DNA from: Rebecca billardiae RCC1528
Lineage: Eukaryota; Haptophyta
DNA: 64,000 bases
Assembly: GCA_965240325.2 (NCBI GenBank)
Contig: OZ251246.1
Location: 1,116,001-1,180,000 of the forward strand
Reading direction: 5' to 3'
Below the pieces are notes generated by a model. That model ran no database searches. It was given only the letters and a program-made list of their open reading frames with translations, and was not told the DNA's origin. Positions 24,134 through 34,529 of the stretch are shown piece by piece; positions within the stretch are counted from its first letter, which is position 1; each line of letters begins with the position of its first letter. Both the position numbers and the translations under genes were made by a program.

Positions 24134-25189
24134 ATGGCGACGCCACAGCGGCGGCAAGCAGCTCGGCCTCGGAGGGCGTGCCGCACGACGAGGGCGCCAC
24201 GCACAATAAAGCCACCGGGCGCGCGTGGCACCGTAGCAGGCGCCTCCCTGGCGCTGCTCGCCGCCTCTGTCGTGACCTGTCCGCTGCGCGCGGCAGCGGC
24301 GGCATCCCTCGCGGACGGCTGCTCACACGTGTACGTCGACGTGGGCACCAACCTGGGCGTGCAGCTGCGCAAGCTGTTCGAGCCGCAATATTATCCAGGC
24401 AACCTGATCGAGCCCGTGTACACGCGCTGGTTCGGCGCCCCCGACGAGCGCGCGCAGCTCGCTGCGGCCGGGCGGCTGTGCGCGTTTGGGTTTGAGCCCA
24501 ACCCAGCAAACACGCTGTGGTTGACGCGGCTCGAGAGCGCGTACCGCGCGCGTGGCTGGCGGCTCACGATCTTCACCGAGCTGGCCGCCGGCACGGCGAA
24601 CGGCACCGTCCAGATCTACTACACCAGCGACCCGTGGGCCGACCTCTCCGCGTCGGCGCGCGTGACCCCTCCGCTCGACGGCGTGGACGTGCGGGCGCGC
24701 AACGCTCGGTTCGCGCTCAAGGCGAAGGAGACGGCGGTGTTCGACCTGCCGGCGTTCCTGCTCGAGCAGGTCTGCGCGCGGCGCATGCCGCCGCCGCTCC
24801 CCGGCGCCCCGCCCCGGCTCGGCGGTGTGCTGATGAAGCTGGACGTGGAGGGCGAGGAGCAGCGGCTGCTGCCGGAGCTCAAGCGGAGGGGCGCGCTGTG
24901 CGGGGGCGCGTGCGCGCTGGACGAGGTGTACTACGAGCTGCACTTTCACATGAACTTTAGCCAGTCCGAGCGCCGCGCATACGACTCCGCGCTCCGCACT
25001 TTCAAGCACGTGCACCCGACGGCATGCAGCAAGACGTCCACCAAGCTCACGCTGCTGGACGACGAGACGTACCGCTTCGACAACGGGCGCAGCGGGCTCA
25101 AGGCGCTCAAGGCGCGCGAGAAGAGCGCGCCGCCCGGCAGCCGGCGGCGCCCGCCGCTACCCTCGCCGCTGCCCTCGCCACTGCCCTAG
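24134..25189 (+). CDS. FkbM-type methyltransferase-like protein, copy 2
   Basis: This is one exon, 351 residues, nearly identical to copy 1 over the catalytic core (VYVDVGTNLGVQL, AFGFEPNPANT, KLDVEGEE). Differences cluster in the N-terminal leader and in the segment that replaces NQWGSRGAVL with KHVH. DNA similarity begins almost exactly at the ATG and ends within about 30 bp of the stop codon; the flanks are unrelated. Both reading frames are intact and the leader is kept, so both are probably functional. Function is as for copy 1. Confidence 0.75.
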   Translation: MATPQRRQAARPRRACRTTRAPRTIKPPGARGTVAGASLALLAASVVTCPLRAAAAASLADGCSHVYVDVGTNLGVQLRKLFEPQYYPGNLIEPVYTRWFGAPDERAQLAAAGRLCAFGFEPNPANTLWLTRLESAYRARGWRLTIFTELAAGTANGTVQIYYTSDPWADLSASARVTPPLDGVDVRARNARFALKAKETAVFDLPAFLLEQVCARRMPPPLPGAPPRLGGVLMKLDVEGEEQRLLPELKRRGALCGGACALDEVYYELHFHMNFSQSERRAYDSALRTFKHVHPTACSKTSTKLTLLDDETYRFDNGRSGLKALKAREKSAPPGSRRRPPLPSPLPSPLP

Positions 25190-25625
25190 CATCAGGGCCG
25201 AGGCGCACTGACTCGACGACGACTCTGGGACTGGCGGATCAGGATGAGTATGACTGGAGAGTCCGGTCCGGTAACAGTCGAGGTCGTCACCGTGACCAGT
25301 GTCAGACCGACGACATCACTGCTGATAGCAGTGACACCGGACTGCCGCTGCGCGACGACTTTCATATATGCAGCGTCTTGTAATATTATTATTATTATTA
25401 TTATATATATGATACATATTAATAATATAATCGATACATTTAATATATATATATTAATGATGATTATTAATGCTCTGCCGCTCAGGCGCTCCGGGCGCGA
25501 GTGCTGCCCGCGCGGGTACTCGACCTCGTTACGGACGCCGAACGCCTCCTGGACGGGCGCGTCGTCCCGGATCGGACCCGGTATAGCTGTGTGCTGCTGC
25601 CAATTCTATCTATCTATCTAGCGTC
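25190..25625. other. AT-rich spacer before the piggyBac-like element
   Basis: An ATT/TA-rich stretch lies at about 25380-25460. A short CTAT tetranucleotide run (about 25605-25619) abuts the left end of the mobile element. No gene is recognised. Confidence 0.6.
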
Positions 25626-26988
25626 TTAACCCCTATTGTGGAACGGACCCCTATTGTGGAACGGCGCCAGTTTTTCCTATGTAGAGCTCGGATGTCGCGG
25701 AGGCGATGAGATCGGCGGCTACCGCCGTGTGCGCCTGGCCAAGGCGCGTCCAACGAGCCCAAGAACGTCGCCATAGCCCCACCCCAGCGCCGTCCGCTGC
25801 CGATCGTTTGCTGGAGTCAGAGCTGAGACTCTGGTGTGAAAAAATGGTTTTCGGCTCCTGTAGGCCGAAGCTTCGGCCGGGAGGGCGCGCACGGTATTTT
25901 TGGGAGCTCCCCGAAAGCAGCCCGGGCAGGGAATCAAGCCGGCTTGCCGCTGCCGCACTCGTGGATGGAGCGCAAGTGACACGAATTGGGTCAGGTCAGC
26001 ATGGCTGATTCCTGGGTTGGAGGGTCGAGGACGCCCCGCCGCGGCGGGGGGCGGTGCGGCGGCGCGAGCTGACTGGTGGCGATGATGAACGCGTAGCCGA
26101 AGGTGCCGGACCGTCAGGCGACGCCCAACCCCGCAAAGCAGCTGCATCGCCTGCCGACCGCGCGAGAGCCGCGCCGCGCGAAGCGGCTGGGCGCGAGTGG
26201 ACTACGACCCGCCGGATGCAGCCATCAGGGACTGTGTGTAGAGCGGGGAGCTGGCGTGAGGGCACAGCTGTCGCCGACTTCGGCTCATATGCCGTGACAA
26301 CGGGCCACGCTCTGTCGGATGGTGAAGGACCCGACCAGCCCGTCGAGGCCGCTGGGGCTGAAGCCGCGGCTGAGCGGCTGTGACGGTCGAGCAGATGCAC
26401 ACCAACTGGGTCGCGGAGATAGCGCTACTCGGCTTCGCGCCGACCACGCGGCAGGTCTGCATCGATGCGGCGCTTCTCTTCCTGCGTAGCGGCGCGCCCT
26501 TCTCGACGCTCTCCAGCATGCCCTGGAAGCGGTGGTGTCGGCGGCGGCTCAGGCGCCACGCGAAGGCGAGCGAGCGTCGATGACGGACACGCTCGTCGAC
26601 CGCATCACTCATCGTGGAGAGGGTTCGCGCGGGCAAGACGTGCCCCCCGGCGGCTGCGGGGTCGAGGGCGGGTGCCCACACCACCAGCACGCCGGCGAGC
26701 GCCAGTGGGCCGACTGCGAACGCTCAGGAGCCAGCAGTGGCACCGTCCTGAGCGAGGAACCAAAATCGTTCCACAATAGGGGTCAGTCGACCCGTCGACG
26801 CACCTCGCGGGCGCGCGCGCGCGCGCGCGCGCGCGCGCGGGCTAGTTCCGAGCTCCGCACCCTCAGCGGTGTATGGTCCCTTCGGTAGGACCCATGGCCA
26901 GTACCTGACACCTTAAGATCGCTCGCCGAGCCGCACTACCTCGCCCTAGGGGCGGAAAACCCGAAAATCGTTCCACAATAGGGGTTAA
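25626..26988. mobile_element. Non-autonomous piggyBac-like element with TTAA target duplication
   Basis: A perfect 16-bp terminal inverted repeat, CCCCTATTGTGGAACG at 25630-25645 and its complement at 26969-26984, is bounded on each side by TTAA (25626-25629 and 26985-26988). TTAA duplication and ends starting CCC are the hallmarks of piggyBac transposons. Each end carries a second internal copy of the same 16-mer (25648-25663 and 26767-26782), spaced 18 bp on the left and 202 bp on the right. The inside is 1.3 kb of GC-rich sequence with short frames only; none resembles a piggyBac transposase, so the element should depend on a transposase elsewhere. A (GC)n run lies at about 26808-26838. 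The element sits between two CTAT repeat runs. Confidence 0.85.
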
Positions 26989-27028
26989 GACGTTATATCG
27001 TCTATCTATCTACCGATCTATCTATCTG

Positions 27029-27070
<42 letters not shown>

Positions 27071-27493
27071 CAATATAGGCCCAGCGACTCTATTTTACTA
27101 TGTAATTACCCGTCAATTACCCAAGTTTTAGCACGGTCCAGGGGCGATCCGGATACCTCTCTACACACGCAAAATACCACCCGGGCCGGGTAATTACTGA
27201 TGCTTATAATAGAAAACATCAGAGTCTGATGAATAATATATCGCAGGTCGATCACCAGAGGCCGCCGGCGATCCCGTCGATTTGCGTCTCAAGATGCAAC
27301 GCTACAGTGACCGGACTTAGGGGGGTGGGTCCACCGGAGCTGGAGCCATGAGTAACTATGGTAGTGACTCCGCCTACGTCGTCCGCGCAGATCCGAAGTC
27401 TTCCGTGACTTCGTCGCGCGGCTGCTCAGCCGCCACGACGATGATGATGTCGTGGCCCTTGTACGCGCGTTGTGATTGCTGGGACAGCCGCCC
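26989..27493. other. Spacer with CTAT tetranucleotide repeat
   Basis: An imperfect (CTAT)n array runs from about 27000 to 27071, continuing the shorter CTAT run found left of the piggyBac-like element. The remainder up to the ArfGAP stop codon shows no recognised gene. Confidence 0.7.
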
Positions 27494-28369
27494 TCAGGCA
27501 ATGCCATACGCGGCGAAGAATGCGTCGTCGTTGGCTCGGTGCATGCTCAGGCTGAGATTTCCGCCACCGCTCGCCGAGCCCCACATCGCGGCCGCGTTGG
27601 GTGGCGCAGCGCCGAGCAGATGGGGCGGCGGCTGCGTTCCGTTCTGGAACTGAGCGAGGATGGCATCCTTCTTCGCGCCGTACGCGTCCGAGCTGGGGGC
27701 GCTTGCGGGCGTCGTCGGCTTGGAGGGGGCGCTGAACGGGAGGACAGGAACAGCCACCGCACTCAGCGGCGCGCTCAGCAGATCCTGCGCCTGGGCGGGC
27801 GCGGCGGCCGTCGGCAGCCGTATGGGCGCGCGGGTTGGTGGGGGGCGAGCCTCTGCGCGCGGGGCTGCGCAGGGCGTGCCGACGGCGGCGGAGGTCCCAT
27901 CGGCGCCCGAGCCTGACCTCGGCGCAGCCACCCAGGAGCGGTCGGCGTACTTGCCGCGCACGTACGCCAGCTTGGACTCCGGCGAGGCGTCGGCGTTGGG
28001 CTTGGTCGGCGCATGCGGGGCGCCGCAGAGCGCGGCCGAAGCGGGCGCATTGCCAGCCACGCGCATGACGGCGAGCTCCGGCTCGAACCACAGGTAGGTG
28101 CCAGTGTTGAAGGCCTTGACCTGCGAGATGTGCCGGCCGATGTGCCTGTGCAGCTGCGCGCAGTCGATGCACACAAACACGCCGTGCGGCAGCACAGCCC
28201 AGCCCGGGCGCTGCGCGGTGCAGTCCGCGCACGTCGCGTTGTCGGCACGGCGTGCGAGATTCTTGAGCTCGGCGTGGCTGGCCTGGTCGGCGGCGCGCGC
28301 CGCCGCCTTGTCCTCCTCGCTCTTGCCTCGCGAGAGCCACGAGAGGTAGTCGCGCTGCGCTGTCTCCAT
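27494..28369 (-). CDS. ArfGAP-domain GTPase-activating protein
   Basis: This is one exon, 291 residues. The ArfGAP zinc finger is complete: C47, C50, C67 and C70 in the C-x2-C-x16-C-x2-C spacing, followed by HRHIGRHIS with the arginine finger at R75. It should stimulate GTP hydrolysis on an Arf-family GTPase in vesicle traffic. The rest of the domain (VKAFNTGTYLWFEPELAVMR, in parts) reaches about residue 125. The C-terminal half is Ala/Pro/Ser-rich with no recognised membrane-binding module; short FxxxW-like or KKD motifs (GAKKDAILAQF) may act as sorting contacts. The ATG at 28369 is the first in frame. Same orientation as the next gene, 495 bp apart. Confidence 0.9.
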   Translation of the reverse strand: METAQRDYLSWLSRGKSEEDKAAARAADQASHAELKNLARRADNATCADCTAQRPGWAVLPHGVFVCIDCAQLHRHIGRHISQVKAFNTGTYLWFEPELAVMRVAGNAPASAALCGAPHAPTKPNADASPESKLAYVRGKYADRSWVAAPRSGSGADGTSAAVGTPCAAPRAEARPPPTRAPIRLPTAAAPAQAQDLLSAPLSAVAVPVLPFSAPSKPTTPASAPSSDAYGAKKDAILAQFQNGTQPPPHLLGAAPPNAAAMWGSASGGGNLSLSMHRANDDAFFAAYGIA

Positions 28370-28864
28370 CGGGCCGAGGTCGGACGGGCCGGTCGTGGTT
28401 TGGTGGGACGCGTCAGCAGATTCACGTCACGCGCGTCACTGCCCTGATGGCCGGAACGGCGTCCGGCCGCGGGCGCGCAGCACTCCTGGAGTTCTCCGGC
28501 GGCTCGACGGCTCCGGACCCAGGGGAAAGGGGGATTCACATGAAATGATGATGACGAATGCGTCTAAGCTGCTGAGCCCCAACCCCAAAGGTGGTGTGGC
28601 TCGAGCGTGGGCCTCAGGGCGCCTGCGACTATGCGTGCCGCATCGATGTCAATCTGCGCGCATGCACGTGCCTCATGCCCGTCCGCCGAGGCCGATATGC
28701 GTCGAATCGGCCCGTCCGACTCCGAGCCCCCGTGCGAGCTGCGGCCAGCCCTCGGCCCCTCGGTGCCGCCGCCGGCCATCCCGCCTGAGTCTGACGCGGG
28801 GCCCCGTCGTGACCGGCCCGCCGACGGGCGTGCCTTGCCAACGTGGCTGCCAGCCAGCCCGGCA
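28370..28864. other. Spacer between ArfGAP and PFK-2/FBPase-2 genes
   Basis: I see nothing recognisable here. It should contain the promoter of the ArfGAP gene and the 3' untranslated region of the PFK-2/FBPase-2 gene, both on the minus strand. Confidence 0.5.
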
Positions 28865-31800
28865 TCACGCGAGGTCCGCCTTGGGCGTCTCTGGCCCCAG
28901 GTAGATGCGCTCCTCCACGCAGCGCGTCCACGCGTTGTACTTGAGCTTGATCACGGTGTGCAGCGGGATGTTGATGCGCGGCGCGTCCATGCGGTCGTAG
29001 CTGAGCGCGGGCAGAGGCACGGGGCCGAGGGCGGGCGAGCGCGCGGTTGGGCGCGCGCTCACCGCCCGCCCGCCCCGCCGCCGCGCTGCGCACGCACCCC
29101 ATCAGGTAGGCGTACAGCAGCCGCAGCACCGCCTGGTGCGACACAATCAGCGTGGGCTCGCGGTAGGATTCGAGCTCGTGCACCAGAGGGTCGAGCCGTG
29201 AGATGATGTCGAAGTACGACTCGCCGCCTGGAGGGCGCGCCGCGCGCGCGGGGTGCGGCGCCAGCCGCCCAGCCGCGCGCGGCGTGAGTGCGCCGCGCGC
29301 AACCGCGCGCCGCGCTCAGCCGCGCGCCGCGCTCAGCCGCGCGCCGCGTGTGCGCTGCCTGCCGCTCCGCTCGCACGCTCGCGCGCGCGCTCGCACGCGC
29401 GCCCGCACGCGCGCACGCACGTGGGTAGCGGTAGCCGATCTTGTCCACCTTGCGCAGGAAGGCCTCGTCCTGGTGGTGCTGCGAGACCTCTGCGTACGTG
29501 AGGCCCTCGTACTCCCCCGCGAAGATCTCGTCGAGGTTGCGGTACACGCGGTGCGACATCTGCGTCCACTTCTGCTCGCGCACCGCCGCACGCGCGCCCG
29601 CACGCGCGCGGGAGCGGGGCGCGCGCGCGTGATCGATCGGCCGGTGTGCCGAGGGCCGGGGGTGAGGGCGAGGGCCTCGCGCGGGGTGAGGGCCAAGTGG
29701 GGTCTGTGGGGTGGGGGCGCCGCCCGGCGCATGGCCCGCGCGGCCGCGGCGCGCGCGCGGCCGCGCGCTCGAGCCGCAGCGGCCGCGCGCGGGCCATGCG
29801 CGCGAGCACGGCGCCCGTGCGCACGGCGCGCGGCCGCGCGCGCGCACGCCGCTTGCGCGCTCACCGCGCCGTCAATGATGAGCGTCGGGTGCTTGATGAA
29901 GGAGGCGGTCTCGTTGGTGCGGCGCAGCGAGGAGGTCCAGAGCCGCGCCTTGTTGATGCGCTCGCCGTCCTCGCGGCAGATGGTGGACTCGGCGAACTTG
30001 GCGAGGCGCTTGGCGTACTCGAGGCCGTACTCCGTCACCTGACACACGCGCACCACACACGCACCACACGCGCACCACACGCGCACCACACACGCACCAC
30101 ACACGCACCACACACGCACCACACGCGCACCACACACGCACCACACACGCACCACACACGCACCACACGCGCACCACACGCGCACCACACACGCACCACA
30201 CACGCACCACACGCGCACCACACGCGCACCACACACGCACCACACACGCACCACACACGCACCACACGCGCACCACACACGCACCACACACGCACCACAC
30301 ACGCACCACACGCGCACCACACACGCACCACACACGCACCACACACGCACCACACGCGCACCACACGCGCACCACACACGCACCACACACGCACCACACG
30401 CGCACCACACGCGCACCACACACACGCACCGGGATGCAGCGCAACACAGGCAACGGGACAGGGCGCAAAGCGCACAGGCGCGACACAGGCGCTCAGCAGC
30501 GCGCCCTCGGCAGCGAGCGCGCGCGGCGCGAGCACGCGAGCGCGCGCGCACCCCCGAGTTGCCGCCGATCTTGCCCAGCCGGTTGTACTCGCTCTGGCCG
30601 TGCCGCGTGATGTAGATCGTGTGCGTCTCCGTGTGGATGGTCGAGAGGAACTGCGCGATGCGCATGCGGAGGAAGCCGTGCATGCGGTTGGTCACCACCT
30701 TCTGCCCGTAGTTGATGAAGATCACGTACGACATGTCGTCCTCCGAGCCGTCGTCCTGCAGGGTGACGTACTTCTTGCGGAACTCGACGATGCGCGCCTC
30801 CTCCCTCCTGAACACCTCCTCCGAAGTCTCCCCGTAGCCCTGCGCCAGCGCGCCCCCACAGCGGCAGCGGCAGCGGCGGCGGGAGGGAGCGAGCGGGTGA
30901 GCGGCAGCGCGCGGCCGCGAGCTCGCACGGCAGCCGCGCGTGCGCGCGCGCGCGCACGCCCGCGGCCGCGTCGGGCGGCGCGTGCCAGGCTGCGCGCGCC
31001 CTCCGCGCGCCCTCCGCGCGCCCTCCCCGCACGCCCCGCACGCCCCGTGCGCGCGCGCGCGTGCGCGCGCCTTCGCCTCCCGCTTGAGCGCGATGTTGGA
31101 GCGCATCAGCGCCTGGTCCGGCACCTTCACCTCGATGAAGATCAGCTTGATCGACGGCGACATCTCGCACACGTTCTCGGCGATCCAGCGGCGGCGCTCC
31201 TTGGAGGAGCCCGACCACTTCTCCTCAAACGCCTGACGCAGCACGCAGCACGCAGCACGCAGCACGCAGCACGCGGGCGCCACCCCGCGGGCACGCGCGC
31301 GGCGGCGAGGCGGCGCCGCGCGGCGTGGGCCGGCGTGCGCACGCACCGGCGCGCGCGCACGCACAGCGCGCACAGCAGCGCGCGCGCACCCTCTCTGCGT
31401 GCCCGGAGACGCAGAGGGTGCGCAGAGGGTGCGCGCAGCGCGGCGCCGCGCAGCGCAGCGCGCACCCTCTGCGTGTCGGAGCCAAAGACGATCGCGCACC
31501 GCCCGCTGTCCACCACCTTCTGCCCCTTGTACGTGGTGCGCGAGTCGTCCCCCTCGGCCTCCTCGCCGCGCTCCCTCGCCTCCGACTCCTCCGCCAGCCC
31601 GCCCAGCGGCTGCCCCCGCTGCCCGCCCATCTGCCCGCCCAGCGCGTCGCCCAGCGCCTCGGTCGAGCGCGATGGCTCACTCTTGAGGATCCACGAGCCG
31701 ACGGCGCGCGAGACCTCGTCGGCGTTGGCGTCGATCGAGCCCTGGTGCTCGAAGGCGCAGATGTCGAAGAGCGCGCAGTCCGCCCCGTGGAAGAAGCGCA

Positions 31801-32206
31801 GGTACTGCCGCATCCGCTTCGCGAGGAAGGGCTTGCCCACCTCGGGCAGGCCGATCAGCACGACCACGTGCATGTCGCCGTGGTTGCCGCCGAGCGCGGC
31901 GATGGGCGGCGGCACCTCGGTGGGGAGCGGGTTGTGCGCCGACTCCTTGAGCAGGTGCTCCACGCTCTTCGTGTACTCGGTGATCGGCGCCGTGCCCACC
32001 GGCGACTGCGCGATCAGCGCGCCGCCATCGTCCGAGCGGCGGCGCGTGTCGATCCCGCGGCCCACCATCACCTCGGGCGCCCACGTGCCGGACGCCGTGG
32101 GCGTGACACCCACCGGCGTGAAGATGCCCGAGCCCTGCCGGCTCACCTCCGCCGGCGCGGTCGGCGCGCCGGGCGGGCCGGGCAGCGGTGCGGGCTCGTC
32201 GGCCAT
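28865..32206 (-). CDS. 6-phosphofructo-2-kinase/fructose-2,6-bisphosphatase (bifunctional type)
   Basis: Seven exons give 591 residues: 32206-31466, 31232-31077, 30839-30552, 30038-29865, 29571-29421, 29227-29098 and 29000-28865. All introns have a GT donor except intron 2, read as GC-AG (GAG/GCGAAG). The enzyme makes and destroys fructose 2,6-bisphosphate, the glycolysis regulator. The kinase half holds VVVLIGLPEVGKPFLAKR, SSKERRRWIAEN and IKLIFIEVKV. The phosphatase half holds YITRHGQSEYN (catalytic His 379), LGKIGGNSG, WTSSLRRTNETA, LDEIFAGEYEGLTYAEV, YRYPRGESYFD, IVSHQAVLRLLYAY (His 534) and INIPLHTVIKL. The Walker A motif reads GLPEVGKP: the Ser/Thr after Lys is Pro, so kinase activity is doubtful. 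A 113-residue N-terminal extension is Pro/Thr-rich. Every phase agrees across the joins. Confidence 0.9.
30043..30430. repeat. 11-bp minisatellite inside intron 3 of the PFK-2/FBPase-2 gene
   Basis: About 35 tandem copies of CACRCGCACCA (R = A or G at one fixed position) fill most of the 513-bp intron between exons 3 and 4. The two variants, with ACACG or GCGCG context, alternate in an irregular order, which suggests higher-order expansion. The run is open in all frames, giving spurious long frames on both strands. Confidence 0.9.
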
Positions 32207-33808
32207 CGAGACGCGCGCGGAGGCCTTAGGCAGCAGGGCGGCGCGGCCCTTCGATAATGGCAGGACGCAGCGCTGCGGCTTGCCGATATCTCGCGTCCAG
32301 ACAAGGGAGGTCCGGGCCGGGAGCTCCCAGCGAGCGGCCAGCGCGACATCACCTCAAGGTTTTTCCTGAGCGCCGGGCGGCAGCGGCGGCGAGGGCGGTG
32401 CTCCGCTGGCGGGGCGCGCACGGGGCACGGCGCTGCGGGCGCGGATGTGTCCGCAGAGCCGGCGCGTGCGGACGGGCTGTTGCGGGAGAGCATCTGGCGC
32501 CCTCCTGCGCCGCGCGCATTGCGCCACGCCTCTTTCGCCTTGACTCAGGGCAGCGCGCACATGCGCGCTGCGTCAAGGCCAGCCTTGCCGCGCCGCAGCC
32601 GACCGCACGCGCGCCGTGCGCGGCGTGGTCGGGAAGGAACGGGCGCGGCTGCCGGGCGAGATGGCGACATCACGTGCGCACGCCATGTCGTCCCGCGGCG
32701 CCGCGAAAGGGCGCGATAACGGATCCGCACAGCTGTTGACGAGTGCTGATTTCTTGCCGTGCCTGAAGCCAGACCTGAGCTCGAAAAAGATGATGAAAGT
32801 GCATCAGCGCGAGGAAAGCGTCGCACCCAGCACTTCTACATGGCCACGTGGTGATGGACATTCATGTAAGAGTAGTCCGCGTGCCCGTCTGGCACTGTTC
32901 TGTGTCTCAATGATCGTCCCGACAAGGGTCGCGACCGCGAGGCCGTGCAGACCATTTGAGACAACTCGAAGAGGCGTGCAAACGGACCGGCGACACGCTC
33001 GTCAAGGCGTGGCGGGGCGGCATGGCGTGCGCACGTGATGTCGCCATCTCGCCCGGCAGCCACGCCCGTTCCTTCCCGACCACGCCGCGCACGGCGCGCG
33101 CGCGGTCGGCTGCGGCGCGGCAAGGCTGGCCTTGACGCGGCGCGCATGTGCGCGCTGCCCTGAGTCAAGGCGAAAGAGGCGTGGCGCAATGCGCGCGGCG
33201 CAGGAGGGCGCCAGATGCTCTCCCGCAACAGCCCGTCCGCACGCGCCGGCTCTGCGGGCACATCCGCGCCCGCAGCGCCGTGCCCCGTGCGCGCCCCGCC
33301 AGCGGAGCACCGCCCTCGCCGCCGCTGCCGCCCGGCGCTCAGGAAAAAACCTTGAGGTGATGTCGCGCTGGCCGCTCGCTGGGAGCTCCCGGCCCGGACC
33401 TCCCTTGGTCCAGAACCGATGGCGCCAGCCAATGAGCGCGCGCGCCTTGGGCGTTGGCTAAGCCGATCCGGGCAGCGCACACGGAAGACGGAAGAGCTCG
33501 GGCGCAAGCCGCCCGGGCCGGGCACGCGAGCCTCGGCGACACACGGCAAGCGGGCGTCAGGACCTGGCCGGACAACAAGGCTCTTCGCGCCTTTTGTGGG
33601 GCGCAAAGCGGGAAGTCCTCGCGCCCTTCGCGCGCGCTGCGCTGGGCGCGCTACAAAAGTACTGACACGACCGGCGGGCCAAGTAGAAAAGCACTCAACG
33701 CTTTCCGCGTCCCAGCGGCCCCAGCAGCTTCCGCGAGCTGCCAATCGGTGGCCCACGCGCGCAGCAGCGGGCGCGCGTCCGCCACACCTCCGCCGCGCCG
33801 CGCTCGGG
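32207..33808. other. Divergent promoter region split by a transposon
   Basis: The start codons of the PFK-2/FBPase-2 gene (minus) and the BSL-like phosphatase gene (plus) face away from each other across 1.6 kb, of which 1.1 kb is the inverted-repeat element listed separately. About 90 bp remain on the left and 400 bp on the right for promoter sequence. No other gene is seen. Confidence 0.6.
32302..33407. mobile_element. Foldback-type element with 387-bp inverted arms and 7-bp target duplication
   Basis: The left arm (32302-32687) and right arm (33021-33407) are inverted copies differing at only a few positions, including one extra base in a T/A run. They begin CAAGGGAGGTCCGGGCCGGG and enclose a 333-bp non-coding centre. 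The direct repeat GTCCAGA lies immediately outside each arm (32295-32301 and 33408-33414), which marks insertion by transposition. No transposase frame is present. The superfamily is unclear: long arms suit foldback or Mutator-like elements, though those usually duplicate 8-10 bp. The arm identity implies recent insertion or gene conversion between arms. Confidence 0.85.
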
Positions 33809-34498
33809 ATGGTGCCCCCGCGCGCGCCGTGCGCGCACGCGAACGACTCGCCCTCGCGCGCGCCCGACGGCGCCGCCGCCGACGGCTCGCAGCCCAGCGA
33901 CGCGGGCACCGAGCCGGCGGCGTCGCAGTCGCAGTCGCAGCCGTCTCCGCTCTCGCCCGACCGACCGGTCGCGCCGCCGCGCGCGCCCGGCGCGGGCGCG
34001 GAGGAGCAGTCGCGCAAGCGCTCGCGCGGCTCGCCGTCGGTGGTGAAGCGCGCCACCGTCGCGTGGGGCGGCGGCAAGAGCGGCCTCTCCCGCCAGATCT
34101 CCATCGACCGCCTGCCCGAGGAGGGCAAGCGTATCGACGGGCTGGGCGGCGGCTTTGGCCCGCCGCGCCGCGAGCCGAGCGTGGCGGACGGGCCGCACGA
34201 GCAGGTGCTGCGCGCGCTGCTGCGGCCGGACGACTGGACCCCGCCGCCGCCCAACTCGCGCTTCCAGTTCTCGCTGCGCACCGTCCGCTGGCTGTGCGAC
34301 GAGGCGCGCGCGATCCTCGCGCTCGAGCCGACGGTCGTGGACGTGCGCGCGCCCGCCAAGGTGTTCGGCGACATCCACGGGCAGTTCGGCGACCTGATGC
34401 GGCTGTTCCGCGAGTACGGCGCGCCGTGGCGCGACGACGGCCCGCCGCGCTCGCCCACGCCGCGCGCCGCCCACGCGCACGCCGCGCACGGCGCGGGC

Positions 34499-34529
<31 letters not shown>

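Noticed and set aside
25706-26583. Transposase gene inside the piggyBac-like element
   Set aside because: The frames are short and basic, and none shows DDE/DDD-type spacing or other piggyBac transposase similarity.
30043-30430. CRISPR-like array
   Set aside because: The 11-bp units are contiguous without spacers, and the context is a eukaryotic intron.
29646-32369. A 907-codon plus-strand frame with Thr-His repeats
   Set aside because: It runs through the intronic 11-bp minisatellite and opposite PFK-2/FBPase-2 exons; the repeat has no stop in any frame.
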